Below the pieces are notes generated by a model, which saw only the letters and a list, made by a program, of their open reading frames with translations, searched no databases and was not told where the DNA came from. Below, piece by piece: positions 1 to 7,230 of a stretch of 13,288 nucleotides of DNA; position 1 is the stretch's first letter, and every line of letters starts with the position of its first letter. Origin of the DNA: an uncultured Prevotellaceae bacterium (GTDB lineage Bacteria; Bacteroidota; Bacteroidia; Bacteroidales; Bacteroidaceae); contig CALZOH010000073.1 of NCBI GenBank assembly GCA_945827465.1, forward strand, positions 1 through 13,288, in the 5' to 3' direction. A program made the translations under genes and the position numbers.

Positions 1-223
1 GGTAGAACTGTTCTTCTGAAATTACCGTGATGGGAGGAACATGGAGCACCGTGTCTTTCGACTCGGGGTCGAGCACGCAGACGCCCGTCCTGAGGAAGGC
101 ATTGATGGCATCGCGCTCGCGCTCCTTTTTCTCGGCATAGGTATCATCGTCATCGCACGAAACCAGGGCGGTCGCGCTTGCCAACGAAAGAATGATGGTC
201 AAAAAACAAAGTATTTTCTTCAT
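1..223 (-). CDS. DUF4827-type lipoprotein, N-terminal part (runs off left edge)
   Basis: Reading the minus strand from the ATG at 223 gives 74 codons that stay open to the window edge, so the C-terminal part is missing. The protein starts MKKILCFLTI, has a hydrophobic stretch to about residue 21 and a lipobox ending in Cys23 (A-L-V-S-C), so it should be a signal-peptidase-II lipoprotein. Cys23 is followed at once by four Asp (24-27), resembling the acidic lipoprotein export signal of Bacteroidota, which would favour display on the outer surface (inference). A charged Lys/Glu/Arg stretch follows (about residues 31-36). The sequence and its place after nrnA match my memory of the DUF4827 lipoproteins of Bacteroidales; no biochemical role is known to me. 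A -7-like box lies only 8 bases upstream of the start, implying a very short leader. Confidence 0.72.
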   Translation of the reverse strand, partial: MKKILCFLTIILSLASATALVSCDDDDTYAEKKERERDAINAFLRTGVCVLDPESKDTVLHVPPITVISEEQFY

Positions 224-231
224 AACGCTTG

Positions 232-239
232 CAAAATTA
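232..239 (-). promoter_or_regulatory. Bacteroidota -7 box (TAATTTTG) before the DUF4827 gene
   Basis: On the minus strand TAATTTTG fits the TAnnTTTG -7 consensus and ends 8 bases before the ATG at 223. No clear TTTG -33 element is seen at 19-21 bases upstream. If used, the leader would be only a few bases long. Confidence 0.4.
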
Positions 240-250
240 GTGATTTTAAG

Positions 251-274
251 TCAGCCGCCTCAGCCGGCAGCTGA
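251..274 (-). terminator. Hairpin downstream of nrnA
   Basis: TCAGCCGCC (251-259) and GGCAGCTGA (266-274) form a 9-bp stem with one mismatch around a 6-base loop. It lies 28 bases past the nrnA stop and is followed on the minus strand by an A/T-rich run without a true T tract. It may be a weak terminator or processing site for nrnA mRNA. Confidence 0.35.
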
Positions 275-301
275 TTATTTTGATTAAATAACATCGCCTC
301 G

Positions 302-1357
302 TCATTCGCTTAACAAGTCGGAGTAAGCCTCAATGGCACGGCGAACCTGCCTGACGGCTTCGTCCATCGTCATATCCAACGAACCGCCGGAGGCATTGAG
401 GTGGCCGCCTCCGTTGAAGAAGTCCTTCGCCATCTGATTGCAAGGGAAGTCGTCGACCGAGCGCAGCGAAACGCGAATCAGGCCTTGGTCCGGGTCTTCG
501 CGCAAGGAGATGGAGAGGCGCGTGCCCTTGATTTGGAGCGGAAGGTTGACGATGCCCTCCGTATCGCCCTTCTTGAAGTCAAAGCGGGCCATTTCGTCGC
601 GCGTAAGCGTAAAGAGCGCCGTATGGTGCAGGGCGTCATAGTCCAGCTTCTCATAGAGGATGTACCCCTCGAGGCGCAGGCGGCTCTCACTGAAATTGTG
701 ATAGACGCGGCGGTAGATGAGGTCCTTGTCAATGCCGCAGGAGAGCAGCAGGGAAATAATGTAGAACACCTCCGGGCGATTGGAGTTGTACGTAAAGCTG
801 CCCGTGTCGGTCATCATGCCGCAATAAATGCACGAAGCCATATCGAAGTCGAAGGCCTCCATGCCGTCCAACTGATAGAGCAGGCAGAAGACCATCTCGC
901 ACGTAGACGAGGCCCCCGGGTCGGAAACGAGCAAGTCGACCCGGGCGTCGGGATGAAGATGATGGTCGATGATAATAATCGGCGCCCGATGGTTAGCCAC
1001 ATCATCGGCCATGCGCTCCAGGCGCGAAACAGCGTTGAAGTCCATGCAAATCATCAGGTCCGAGCGTTTGATGGTGCGAATCGACGCCTCCATCATATGG
1101 TCATAAACCATCACTGCGTCACTGCCCGGAAGCCAGGCCAGGAAGTCGGGAAAGACATTGGGCACAATCACATGCACACGCTTGCCCAAGCGCGAAAGAT
1201 AATGATACATCGCCAGCGTGGCGCCCATCGCGTCACCGTCGGGCGAAACATGACCGAATATAACGATACGGCGAGACGCCTCAATCAGCTCACGCCAGCG
1301 GCAGAGCGCATCTTCACTCAAATAAGATTTCAATAGGGGGGATGGTACAGACATCAT
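302..1357 (-). CDS. nrnA: DHH-family bifunctional oligoribonuclease / pAp phosphatase NrnA
   Basis: A 351-residue cytoplasmic DHH/DHHA1 phosphoesterase, the usual length for NrnA. Family members degrade nanoRNAs of 2-5 nt and dephosphorylate 3'-phosphoadenosine 5'-phosphate using Mn2+. The metal-binding motifs are visible: FGHVSPDGDAMG (34-45), the Asp in CMDFN (104-108), the signature DHH at 131-133 preceded by four Ile, and MTDTGSF (182-188). The DHHA1 RNA-binding motif GGGHLNASGG is at 316-325. All key residues look intact. Two adjacent ATG codons (1357, 1354) could start translation; I chose the first. It follows comEC by 90 bases on the same strand and has its own -7-like box in that gap, so it may be transcribed separately as well as by read-through. 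Confidence 0.95.
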   Translation of the reverse strand: MMSVPSPLLKSYLSEDALCRWRELIEASRRIVIFGHVSPDGDAMGATLAMYHYLSRLGKRVHVIVPNVFPDFLAWLPGSDAVMVYDHMMEASIRTIKRSDLMICMDFNAVSRLERMADDVANHRAPIIIIDHHLHPDARVDLLVSDPGASSTCEMVFCLLYQLDGMEAFDFDMASCIYCGMMTDTGSFTYNSNRPEVFYIISLLLSCGIDKDLIYRRVYHNFSESRLRLEGYILYEKLDYDALHHTALFTLTRDEMARFDFKKGDTEGIVNLPLQIKGTRLSISLREDPDQGLIRVSLRSVDDFPCNQMAKDFFNGGGHLNASGGSLDMTMDEAVRQVRRAIEAYSDLLSE

Positions 1358-1390
1358 CTACGGGTCTTTTCAAATTCAATAAAACGCCTG

Positions 1391-1398
1391 CAAAGTTA
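1391..1398 (-). promoter_or_regulatory. Bacteroidota -7 box (TAACTTTG) for nrnA
   Basis: The minus strand reads TAACTTTG, matching TAnnTTTG, 33 bases before the nrnA ATG. A TTTC-like -33 candidate lies about 22 bases further upstream. It sits in the comEC-nrnA gap, giving nrnA a likely promoter of its own. Confidence 0.5.
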
Positions 1399-1447
1399 AT
1401 GCAATCCGTGCAAGTGGGGTGAAAAAATACATTTTTTGGCTACACAA

Positions 1448-3037
1448 TCAATCCTGCGTCGCTCGCCGAGCGTTTCGCCAAAGAATCCATTGCCCGACAG
1501 GCCTTCTCAACATCAAGACAAGGGCGCCCAGGGCCGCATAACACAGCGCCACGCCCACCGCAGACAGCGGCAACGAAATCACAGCCCCCGGAAGGTCGGC
1601 CAGAAAAGTCAGCAACCCCTCCATCCAGCCAAACACCAGGCCCAACATCTCCGCCCACACGCCTTGAAGCCACGGCCACCATCCACTCAACAGAAAGAGC
1701 ACCATGACACCTAATATCAAGTAGGTGCAAGGCAGCGCAATCAGATTGCCCGGCAAGAAGTAGGCAGGGAGCTGCTGAAAATAATGAGCCACCAGGGGTG
1801 CAGTAGCCAACTGAGCCACCAGCGAAATAAACACAAATCGAAAACAGCAACCGCCCACCCTGCCACGGGGCGCGAGGGCCTCCATCAGCGGTAAGGAGAC
1901 CAGCAGGAAGAACACCGACACAAACGAAAGCTGAAAACCCACGTCAAAAAGCGAATCGGGCCCAAGCGTCAGCAATACCCAGGCAGCCAGCGCCAAGCTG
2001 TGGACCGACTGCGACTGCAAACCTTCGCGCGCAAACAGCACCCACAGACTATACATCAAAGCCGCACGCATCAGCGACAAACTCATCCCCGTTAGAAACA
2101 CAAAACCCCATATCAGCAAAAGCAGCAGCGACCACACCACCGCACGCCCATGCCTCAGCGACATCAACGGGCGCAACAGCACAAGCAGCATAGAAACCAG
2201 AATGCCCAAGTGCATGCCCGACAAAGCCAGCACATGGCTCACACCGCTCTGGGCAAACACCGCACGCTGCCGGGCATCGACGCCCCCACGACTGCCCAGC
2301 GTCAGAGCCGCCACCAACTGACGCTGCCCCTCGTCGAGAGGTAACAGCCGATACTTCTCCAAAAGCCGCTCCCGAAAGCGCAAGCCGGCAACCCGTGCCC
2401 GGTTCAGCCACGACAGATGCCGCCAATGACCGGCCTCACCGCCCTCGAAACGCGCCCATCCGCTCCCGGCAAAAGCCTGGCCCGAAAAGCCCTTCCGCCG
2501 CAACCAGGTAGCATAATCAAAGCCACCCTTGCGCCAGGGACGCAGGGAGTCGACACGGGCATAGAACCCCACCTCGTCACCGTCGCGGACCATGCGCCCG
2601 CCGGCCGAATCCTTGGCAACGGTCACCATCACCTTGCGGCGCTCCGACCTCCAACAACCCGCTTCAAAAACGGCGGTCAGCTCTACCGAACACTGCACGG
2701 AGCGAGGCTTCAGGCGGGTTTCCGTCACAAAGCCGCGCCACATCTTCTTCGCCGATGGCCAAGCCTGATTGGTCCGCCCCATTTGGAGCGACTCCACGCC
2801 CACCCCCAACAGGAAGTAGATAAGAAGCATTAAAGAAAAAGGGAAACAACGAAAAGAGCAACGATTGTACTTAATATAATAAAAGGTATAGATCACCAAC
2901 AAGAGCCAGGCGGCAGCAGCCAACCACATCAGCGACCCCGGCAGCGGCCAAAGATCAGCCACACAGATACCGGCCATGAACGGAACCAGAAACAGAAGCA
3001 GCGTATTAGCTCCATCCAAATTCCGAGGCAAAGACAC
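1448..3037 (-). CDS. comEC: ComEC/Rec2-family DNA-uptake membrane protein, short form
   Basis: A 529-residue multi-pass inner-membrane protein of the ComEC/Rec2 family, whose members form the channel that takes single-stranded DNA into the cytoplasm. Hydrophobic helices at about 11-55 and 66-80 lead into a soluble DUF4131/OB-like region (about 95-200). The competence domain follows, with its hallmark SHVLALSGMHLGIL (267-280), GMSLSLMRAALM (317-328) and DVGFQLSF (365-372), then more membrane helices to about 510. The protein stops shortly after the last helix, so the C-terminal metallo-beta-lactamase-like nuclease domain found in many longer ComECs is absent. I see no frameshift remnant after the stop. 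The start is a GTG one base after the rpe stop; an ATG at residue 21 exists, but it would cut the first helix. Very close spacing suggests translational coupling to rpe. Confidence 0.9.
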   Translation of the reverse strand: MSLPRNLDGANTLLLFLVPFMAGICVADLWPLPGSLMWLAAAAWLLLVIYTFYYIKYNRCSFRCFPFSLMLLIYFLLGVGVESLQMGRTNQAWPSAKKMWRGFVTETRLKPRSVQCSVELTAVFEAGCWRSERRKVMVTVAKDSAGGRMVRDGDEVGFYARVDSLRPWRKGGFDYATWLRRKGFSGQAFAGSGWARFEGGEAGHWRHLSWLNRARVAGLRFRERLLEKYRLLPLDEGQRQLVAALTLGSRGGVDARQRAVFAQSGVSHVLALSGMHLGILVSMLLVLLRPLMSLRHGRAVVWSLLLLLIWGFVFLTGMSLSLMRAALMYSLWVLFAREGLQSQSVHSLALAAWVLLTLGPDSLFDVGFQLSFVSVFFLLVSLPLMEALAPRGRVGGCCFRFVFISLVAQLATAPLVAHYFQQLPAYFLPGNLIALPCTYLILGVMVLFLLSGWWPWLQGVWAEMLGLVFGWMEGLLTFLADLPGAVISLPLSAVGVALCYAALGALVLMLRRPVGQWILWRNARRATQD

Positions 3038-3038
3038 C

Positions 3039-3698
3039 TTAGCAGTTTTTCAGAATATCGACTTCTTCAACGGGATTTTGCGCACGGAACACCGCGCTGC
3101 CGGCCACCAGCACATCAGCTCCGGCCTCATAAAGTCGGGCCGCATTCTCCCGACAAACACCGCCGTCCACCTCAATCAAGGTCGGAAGATGGCGGCGATC
3201 AATCATTTCGCGCAAGCGCTCCACCTTTTCGTAAGTATGCTCAATGAAGCGTTGGCCGGCGAAGCCCGGATTCACCGACATCAGCATCACCAAATCGGCA
3301 TCTTCGAGCACATCTTCCACCATACAGACCGGCGTAGACGGATTCAGCGTCACACCCGACATCATCCCCGCATTCCTGATTTGTTGCAACACCCGATGCA
3401 AATGCACACAAGCCTCTTGATGAACATTCATCACCAAAGCACCCAAACGCTGCACCTCGGGAATAAACTTCTCAGGCCGCTCAATCATCAGATGCACATC
3501 GAGAGGTTTGAGGGCATGCTGTTTCATCGCCTCCATCACGGGAAAACCAAAACTGATGTTAGGAACAAAAACCCCATCCATCACGTCAAGATGAAACCAG
3601 TCACAATTACTTTTATTCAACATTTCGATGTCGTTGGCCAAGTGTCCGAAATCAGCCGACAGCAACGAAGGAGCTAACATTTTCTTGCGTATCATCAT
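3039..3698 (-). CDS. rpe: Ribulose-phosphate 3-epimerase
   Basis: A 219-residue TIM-barrel enzyme of the pentose phosphate pathway that interconverts D-ribulose 5-phosphate and D-xylulose 5-phosphate in the cytoplasm. Family hallmarks are all present: LAPSLLSADF (8-17), the metal and catalytic pair in HLDVMDG (His36, Asp38), DVHLM with His69, phosphate-side motif MSVNPGFAGQRF (140-151), and EVDGG with catalytic Asp178. The C-terminal phosphate-binding GSAVF is at 200-204. Length is typical. Tandem ATGs at 3698 and 3695 and a third at 3680 are possible starts; I chose the first because a -7 box lies just upstream, but the conserved fold needs only the third. It is the first gene of the rpe-comEC pair. 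Confidence 0.97.
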   Translation of the reverse strand: MMIRKKMLAPSLLSADFGHLANDIEMLNKSNCDWFHLDVMDGVFVPNISFGFPVMEAMKQHALKPLDVHLMIERPEKFIPEVQRLGALVMNVHQEACVHLHRVLQQIRNAGMMSGVTLNPSTPVCMVEDVLEDADLVMLMSVNPGFAGQRFIEHTYEKVERLREMIDRRHLPTLIEVDGGVCRENAARLYEAGADVLVAGSAVFRAQNPVEEVDILKNC

Positions 3699-3714
3699 TC
3701 TCTAACTTTGAGTG

Positions 3715-3722
3715 CAAAATTA
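3715..3722 (-). promoter_or_regulatory. Bacteroidota promoter for rpe-comEC
   Basis: The minus strand carries TAATTTTG (TAnnTTTG match) ending 16 bases before the rpe ATG at 3698. A TTTC element lies 21 bases upstream of it, close to the TTTG -33 consensus and spacing. Confidence 0.55.
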
Positions 3723-3837
3723 CGGATTTCTTCGCTCTTGTAAGAAAACCGGGCAGTGAATTAGCAAAATCCGACACCAAGCCCCACTCAAAATTACATT
3801 ATTGAGGTCCGCCCGCGAATGATTTGACGAAAAACGT

Positions 3838-3845
3838 TAACTTTG
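3838..3845 (+). promoter_or_regulatory. Bacteroidota -7 box (TAACTTTG) for the SGNH hydrolase gene
   Basis: TAACTTTG matches TAnnTTTG and lies 37 bases before the ATG at 3883. A TTTG occurs only 11 bases upstream, too near to be a -33 element. With the rpe box it makes 3699-3882 a divergent promoter region; nothing else is seen there. Confidence 0.5.
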
Positions 3846-3882
3846 CCGCACCAGAAAAACAACCATTAATTATTATCGTTAT

Positions 3883-5652
3883 ATGTTGACATCATTTAGA
3901 ATGCTTCTTTCAGTCTTCCTGTTCATCGTCCTCACAGGAAGCAGTATGGCCCAAAGAACTTGGTATGATCCATTGGAGTGTGACACACCTTACATCAGCG
4001 GACGCGCTTGGAATGTAGAAATCGGTAAAAGCTACGCTCGCATGCCCGAACGCTTTAAGGAGGTGATGCCAAAAGCCGTCTGGAACTTGTCGCGCAATAG
4101 CGCCGGACTTTCCGTTCGATTCATCACCACCTCGCCCGAAATCCAAGTAAAATACACGCGGGAAAAATCATACGGCTACAAGAATATGGCCCCGCTTTGT
4201 TACGCCGGCGTAGACCTGTATGCCACCGACGCCAATGGCAATACCCACTGGATCGGCAACCACATGAAGTGGAACTTCGGCAATGACTCGGACGATACTA
4301 TCACTATTACCTTCCAAGACATCAAGATTCCGGAATTCGCCCACCGAGGATTAGAGTACCAACTCTACCTGCCGCCTTACAGCACGGTTACCTCAATGCG
4401 CATCGGCGTTCAGAAGGATGCCTCCTTCCAATTCCTTCACACCTCAGCCGAACGCCCCATCGTCATCTACGGAAGTTCCATCGTTCATGGAGCATCGCCC
4501 TCACGCCCGGGACTGATGTGGGCCAACATCTTGCAGCGTGAGCTGGATTATCCGGTAGTCAACCTGGGATTCTCAGGCTCCGCACTGATGGAACCGCCCC
4601 TCTTCGACGCCATGTCTGAAATCAACGCACGCGCCTTCATACTCGACCCCATGCCCAATAGCCACGCCATGGGCGAGGAAATCGTCAAGCGCATGACCGA
4701 AGGCGTCCACAAGTTGCGCGAAAAAAGTGAAGCCCCCATCGTATTGGTTGAATGCTGCGGTTCGCCCGATAGCGTCTTCCGTCCGGACATCACCCGCGGT
4801 TATCGCGACGGCGACGCCATGCTGCGCAAAGCCTATCGCCAGTTGCTCAACGAGGGCGTGAAGGGCCTCTTCTTCGTCAGCCGCGACGACATCGGCCTCA
4901 CCGAAGATGCCATGATCGAAGGTGCCCATCCCAACGACATCGGCAACCGCCAATACGCCGACGCCTTCTTGAAAAAGATGAGGGAAGTGCTCAGCGAAGA
5001 CGTGGTGATGAAACGCTATCCGCCCGTTCGCCAAAGACGCGACCAATGTTACGAATGGTTCCGCCGCCACAACGAAGTAATTCGCCTCAACCACGAGACC
5101 GACCCCGAAATCCTGCTCATCGGAAACTCCATTACCCACTTCTGGGGCGGACAGCCTACCTCCTTCTGCTACGGCGACAAAACGTTTGAGAAATTCTTTG
5201 GCAAGCGCCGCGTCACCAACATGGGATTTGGATGGGACCGCATTGAAAACGTATTCTGGCGCATCCATCACGGCGAACTCGAAGGCTGCCACCCCAAACA
5301 TATCTGCATGGTAATCGGTATCAACAACTACGGCGACACCGAAGAAGATATTTCCAGCGGAGTAGTCGAATTAGCCAAACTCATCCGACAGCGTCAACCC
5401 GAAGCCCAACTTCACGTCATCAAAATTTATCCTGCCAAGGGACGCGAAGAAAAAGTAGCGCGCATCAACCAACTGATTGAACAAAAGCTACCCATCGACG
5501 ACCATACCGACTTGGTAGACCTTACCGACTACCTCACACTGAAAGACGGCAGCGGAAAAATCGATCCGGCTTACTTCGTTGAAGGGCTCCACCCCAACGC
5601 AAAAGGTTACGAACAAATAGCAAAAGGATTGAAGAAAGTACTCAAACCCTAA
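3883..5652 (+). CDS. Exported tandem SGNH/GDSL hydrolase with GxDLY domain
   Basis: A 589-residue exported protein with a signal peptide (hydrophobic about 7-19, likely cut after SMA at 21-23). Domain order: an N-terminal beta-rich GxDLY domain with GVDLY at 109-113; a first SGNH domain (about 190-370) with YGSSIVHG (nucleophile Ser199), NLGFSG (227-232), the LDPMPN block (254-259) and EGAHPND (346-352); and a second SGNH domain (about 408-587) with GNSIT (Ser416), NMGFGWDR (446-453), IGINNYG (478-484) and EGLHPN (567-572). SGNH enzymes are esterases/acylhydrolases; exported Bacteroidota members often remove acyl groups from glycans, so polysaccharide deacetylation in the periplasm is a fair guess, but no substrate can be read here. 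In both domains the residue three before the catalytic His is Glu, where Asp is usual. The gene looks monocistronic: own promoter box, strong terminator after it. Confidence 0.88.
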   Translation: MLTSFRMLLSVFLFIVLTGSSMAQRTWYDPLECDTPYISGRAWNVEIGKSYARMPERFKEVMPKAVWNLSRNSAGLSVRFITTSPEIQVKYTREKSYGYKNMAPLCYAGVDLYATDANGNTHWIGNHMKWNFGNDSDDTITITFQDIKIPEFAHRGLEYQLYLPPYSTVTSMRIGVQKDASFQFLHTSAERPIVIYGSSIVHGASPSRPGLMWANILQRELDYPVVNLGFSGSALMEPPLFDAMSEINARAFILDPMPNSHAMGEEIVKRMTEGVHKLREKSEAPIVLVECCGSPDSVFRPDITRGYRDGDAMLRKAYRQLLNEGVKGLFFVSRDDIGLTEDAMIEGAHPNDIGNRQYADAFLKKMREVLSEDVVMKRYPPVRQRRDQCYEWFRRHNEVIRLNHETDPEILLIGNSITHFWGGQPTSFCYGDKTFEKFFGKRRVTNMGFGWDRIENVFWRIHHGELEGCHPKHICMVIGINNYGDTEEDISSGVVELAKLIRQRQPEAQLHVIKIYPAKGREEKVARINQLIEQKLPIDDHTDLVDLTDYLTLKDGSGKIDPAYFVEGLHPNAKGYEQIAKGLKKVLKP

Positions 5653-5678
5653 TCTCCGCATCTTCTCGCTCTTAAAAG

Positions 5679-5710
5679 CTCCCGATAGCCCAAGGTATCG
5701 GGAGTTTTTT
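5679..5710 (+). terminator. Rho-independent terminator after the SGNH hydrolase gene
   Basis: Perfect 9-bp stem CTCCCGATA (5679-5687) with TATCGGGAG (5696-5704), 8-base loop, followed directly by six T (5705-5710). It lies 27 bases after the stop codon. Confidence 0.9.
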
Positions 5711-5746
5711 CTATACCTCCCCTCTGTTTAGCACAGTATTTCTTTG

Positions 5747-5754
5747 TATTTTTG
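5747..5754 (+). promoter_or_regulatory. Bacteroidota -7 box (TATTTTTG) for the PurF-like gene
   Basis: TATTTTTG matches TAnnTTTG and ends 23 bases before the ATG at 5778, after the terminator of the previous gene. No good TTTG is seen at -33. Confidence 0.5.
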
Positions 5755-5777
5755 CATCCACATTTGAAATAAGACAT

Positions 5778-7184
5778 ATGGGAGGTATTTTTGGAGTCAT
5801 ATCGACTGAGCCCTGCATTAATGATCTGTTTTATGGAACAGACTATAATTCTCATTTAGGAACCAAGCGTGCCGGTATGGCCACGTATAGTAAGGAACAA
5901 GGCTTCGTGAGAGCCATCCACAATATCGAAAGCAGTTATTTCCGAAATAAGTTTGAAGACGAGCTGGATGAATTCCAGGGAACGAGCGGAATCGGCGTCA
6001 TCAGCGACAACGACTCCCAGCCCATCATCGTTTACTCACATTTGGGACGCTTCGCCTTGGTTACGGTGGCCAAGATCGTCAATCTGAAAGAACTCGAACA
6101 AGAGTTATTGTTGGAAGGCGAACACTTTTCGGAACAAAGTTCCTCGGGAACCAATCCCACCGAAGTAATTGCCCTGCTCATCAGCCGCGGAAAAACATAT
6201 GCTGAGGGAATCCGCAATGTCTACAAACACGTAAAAGGTTCCTGCTCGATGTTACTGCTCACCGAAGACGGCGTCATTGCAGCCCGCGACTATTGGGGAC
6301 GCACACCGCTCGTGTTGGCTCGCAAAGAGGGAGCTTTCGCAGTAACAAGTGAATCAAGTTCATTACCCAACCTTGATTATGAGTGTGTACGCGATCTGGG
6401 ACCGGGCGAGGCTGTTCGCATTCATCCCGACGGCTTCGAGGTCTTGGTAGAGCCGCAAAAGGATATGCAAATCTGCTCCTTCCTTTGGGTTTACTACGGA
6501 TTCCCTAATTCCTGCTACGAAGGACGTAATGTAGAGAAAGTACGCTACGATTGCGGACTGGAGATGGGACGTGAAGACCATTCAGAAGTTGACAGCGTGT
6601 GCGGTATTCCCGACTCGGGAGTTGGAGTGGCCTTAGGCTACGCCGAGAGCAAGGGAATCCCCTATCACCGTGCCATCACGAAATACACCCCCACTTGGCC
6701 ACGCAGCTTTATGCCCGCTACTCAGATGCGCCGCTCATTGGTAGCCAAGATGAAACTGATTCCCAATCGCACCCTATTAGAAGGCAAACGTCTGATGTTC
6801 TGCGACGACAGCATTGTGCGCGGAACTCAACTCAAGGACAACGTCAAGGTGCTTTTTGAATATGGAGCCAAGGAAGTACACATCCGTATCAGTTGCCCGC
6901 CGTTGGTATATCCTTGTCCCTTCATAGGCTTCACATCGTCGCGCTCCTCGATGGAACTGATTACACGCCGCATCATTCAGGATTTCGAAGGCGATGAGAA
7001 CAAGAACTTAGAAGCCTATTCGCAAACTGGTTCTCCCGAATACGAACGAATGGTTGAAGAAATCAGAAAGCGTTTAGGACTTACCTCACTGCGTTTTAAT
7101 AAACTCGAGACTTTAGTGAAGGCTATCGGCCTGCCCAAGGAACGCATTTGCACCCACTGTTTCGACGGAAGCAGCCATTTCTAA
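5778..7184 (+). CDS. Amidophosphoribosyltransferase-like protein with dead glutaminase domain
   Basis: A 468-residue PurF homologue: an N-terminal Ntn-glutaminase-like half (about 1-225) and a C-terminal type I phosphoribosyltransferase half (about 230-468). PurF makes phosphoribosylamine from PRPP and glutamine, the first step of purine synthesis. The PRTase half looks intact: PRPP loop FCDDSIVRGTQ (341-351), GIPDSGVG (277-284), and Cys233, Cys380, Cys458 and Cys461, which match the four 4Fe-4S ligands of Bacillus-type PurF. The glutaminase half is not: the protein starts MGGIFG where active enzymes have Met-Cys-Gly-Ile, so the nucleophile is Gly; the expected HNGNLVN stretch reads VAKIVNL (97-103), losing the Asn-Gly of the oxyanion hole; and the substrate Arg of the GHVRYST-like segment is absent around 71-80. 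Similar MGGFFG-starting proteins occur across Bacteroidales as I recall. It could use free ammonia or have another role; it is probably not the only PurF of the cell (inference). Confidence 0.88.
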   Translation: MGGIFGVISTEPCINDLFYGTDYNSHLGTKRAGMATYSKEQGFVRAIHNIESSYFRNKFEDELDEFQGTSGIGVISDNDSQPIIVYSHLGRFALVTVAKIVNLKELEQELLLEGEHFSEQSSSGTNPTEVIALLISRGKTYAEGIRNVYKHVKGSCSMLLLTEDGVIAARDYWGRTPLVLARKEGAFAVTSESSSLPNLDYECVRDLGPGEAVRIHPDGFEVLVEPQKDMQICSFLWVYYGFPNSCYEGRNVEKVRYDCGLEMGREDHSEVDSVCGIPDSGVGVALGYAESKGIPYHRAITKYTPTWPRSFMPATQMRRSLVAKMKLIPNRTLLEGKRLMFCDDSIVRGTQLKDNVKVLFEYGAKEVHIRISCPPLVYPCPFIGFTSSRSSMELITRRIIQDFEGDENKNLEAYSQTGSPEYERMVEEIRKRLGLTSLRFNKLETLVKAIGLPKERICTHCFDGSSHF

Positions 7185-7230
7185 AACCATCCACCTATTT
7201 ACATATCACAAATCTTATCCCCATATCATC

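Noticed and set aside
401..1336. 311-codon open frame on the plus strand
   Set aside because: Antisense shadow of nrnA, which has all DHH/DHHA1 motifs in the other strand.
1422..1437. A/T-only palindrome AAAAAAT-AC-ATTTTTT between comEC and nrnA
   Set aside because: The loop is two bases and the stem has no G-C pairs, so it is unlikely to fold stably; it is probably chance in an A/T-rich promoter region.
2404..2861. Several short open frames on both strands inside comEC
   Set aside because: All are shadows of the comEC frame, which is continuous and carries the competence-domain motifs.
4573..5301. 242-codon open frame on the minus strand
   Set aside because: Antisense to the SGNH hydrolase; it has low-complexity Ala/Val/Phe/Gly content typical of a shadow frame.
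5649..5855. 68-codon minus-strand frame with several Cys and Lys
   Set aside because: It spans the terminator and promoter between two plus-strand genes and overlaps the start of the PurF-like gene; no start signal or family resemblance.
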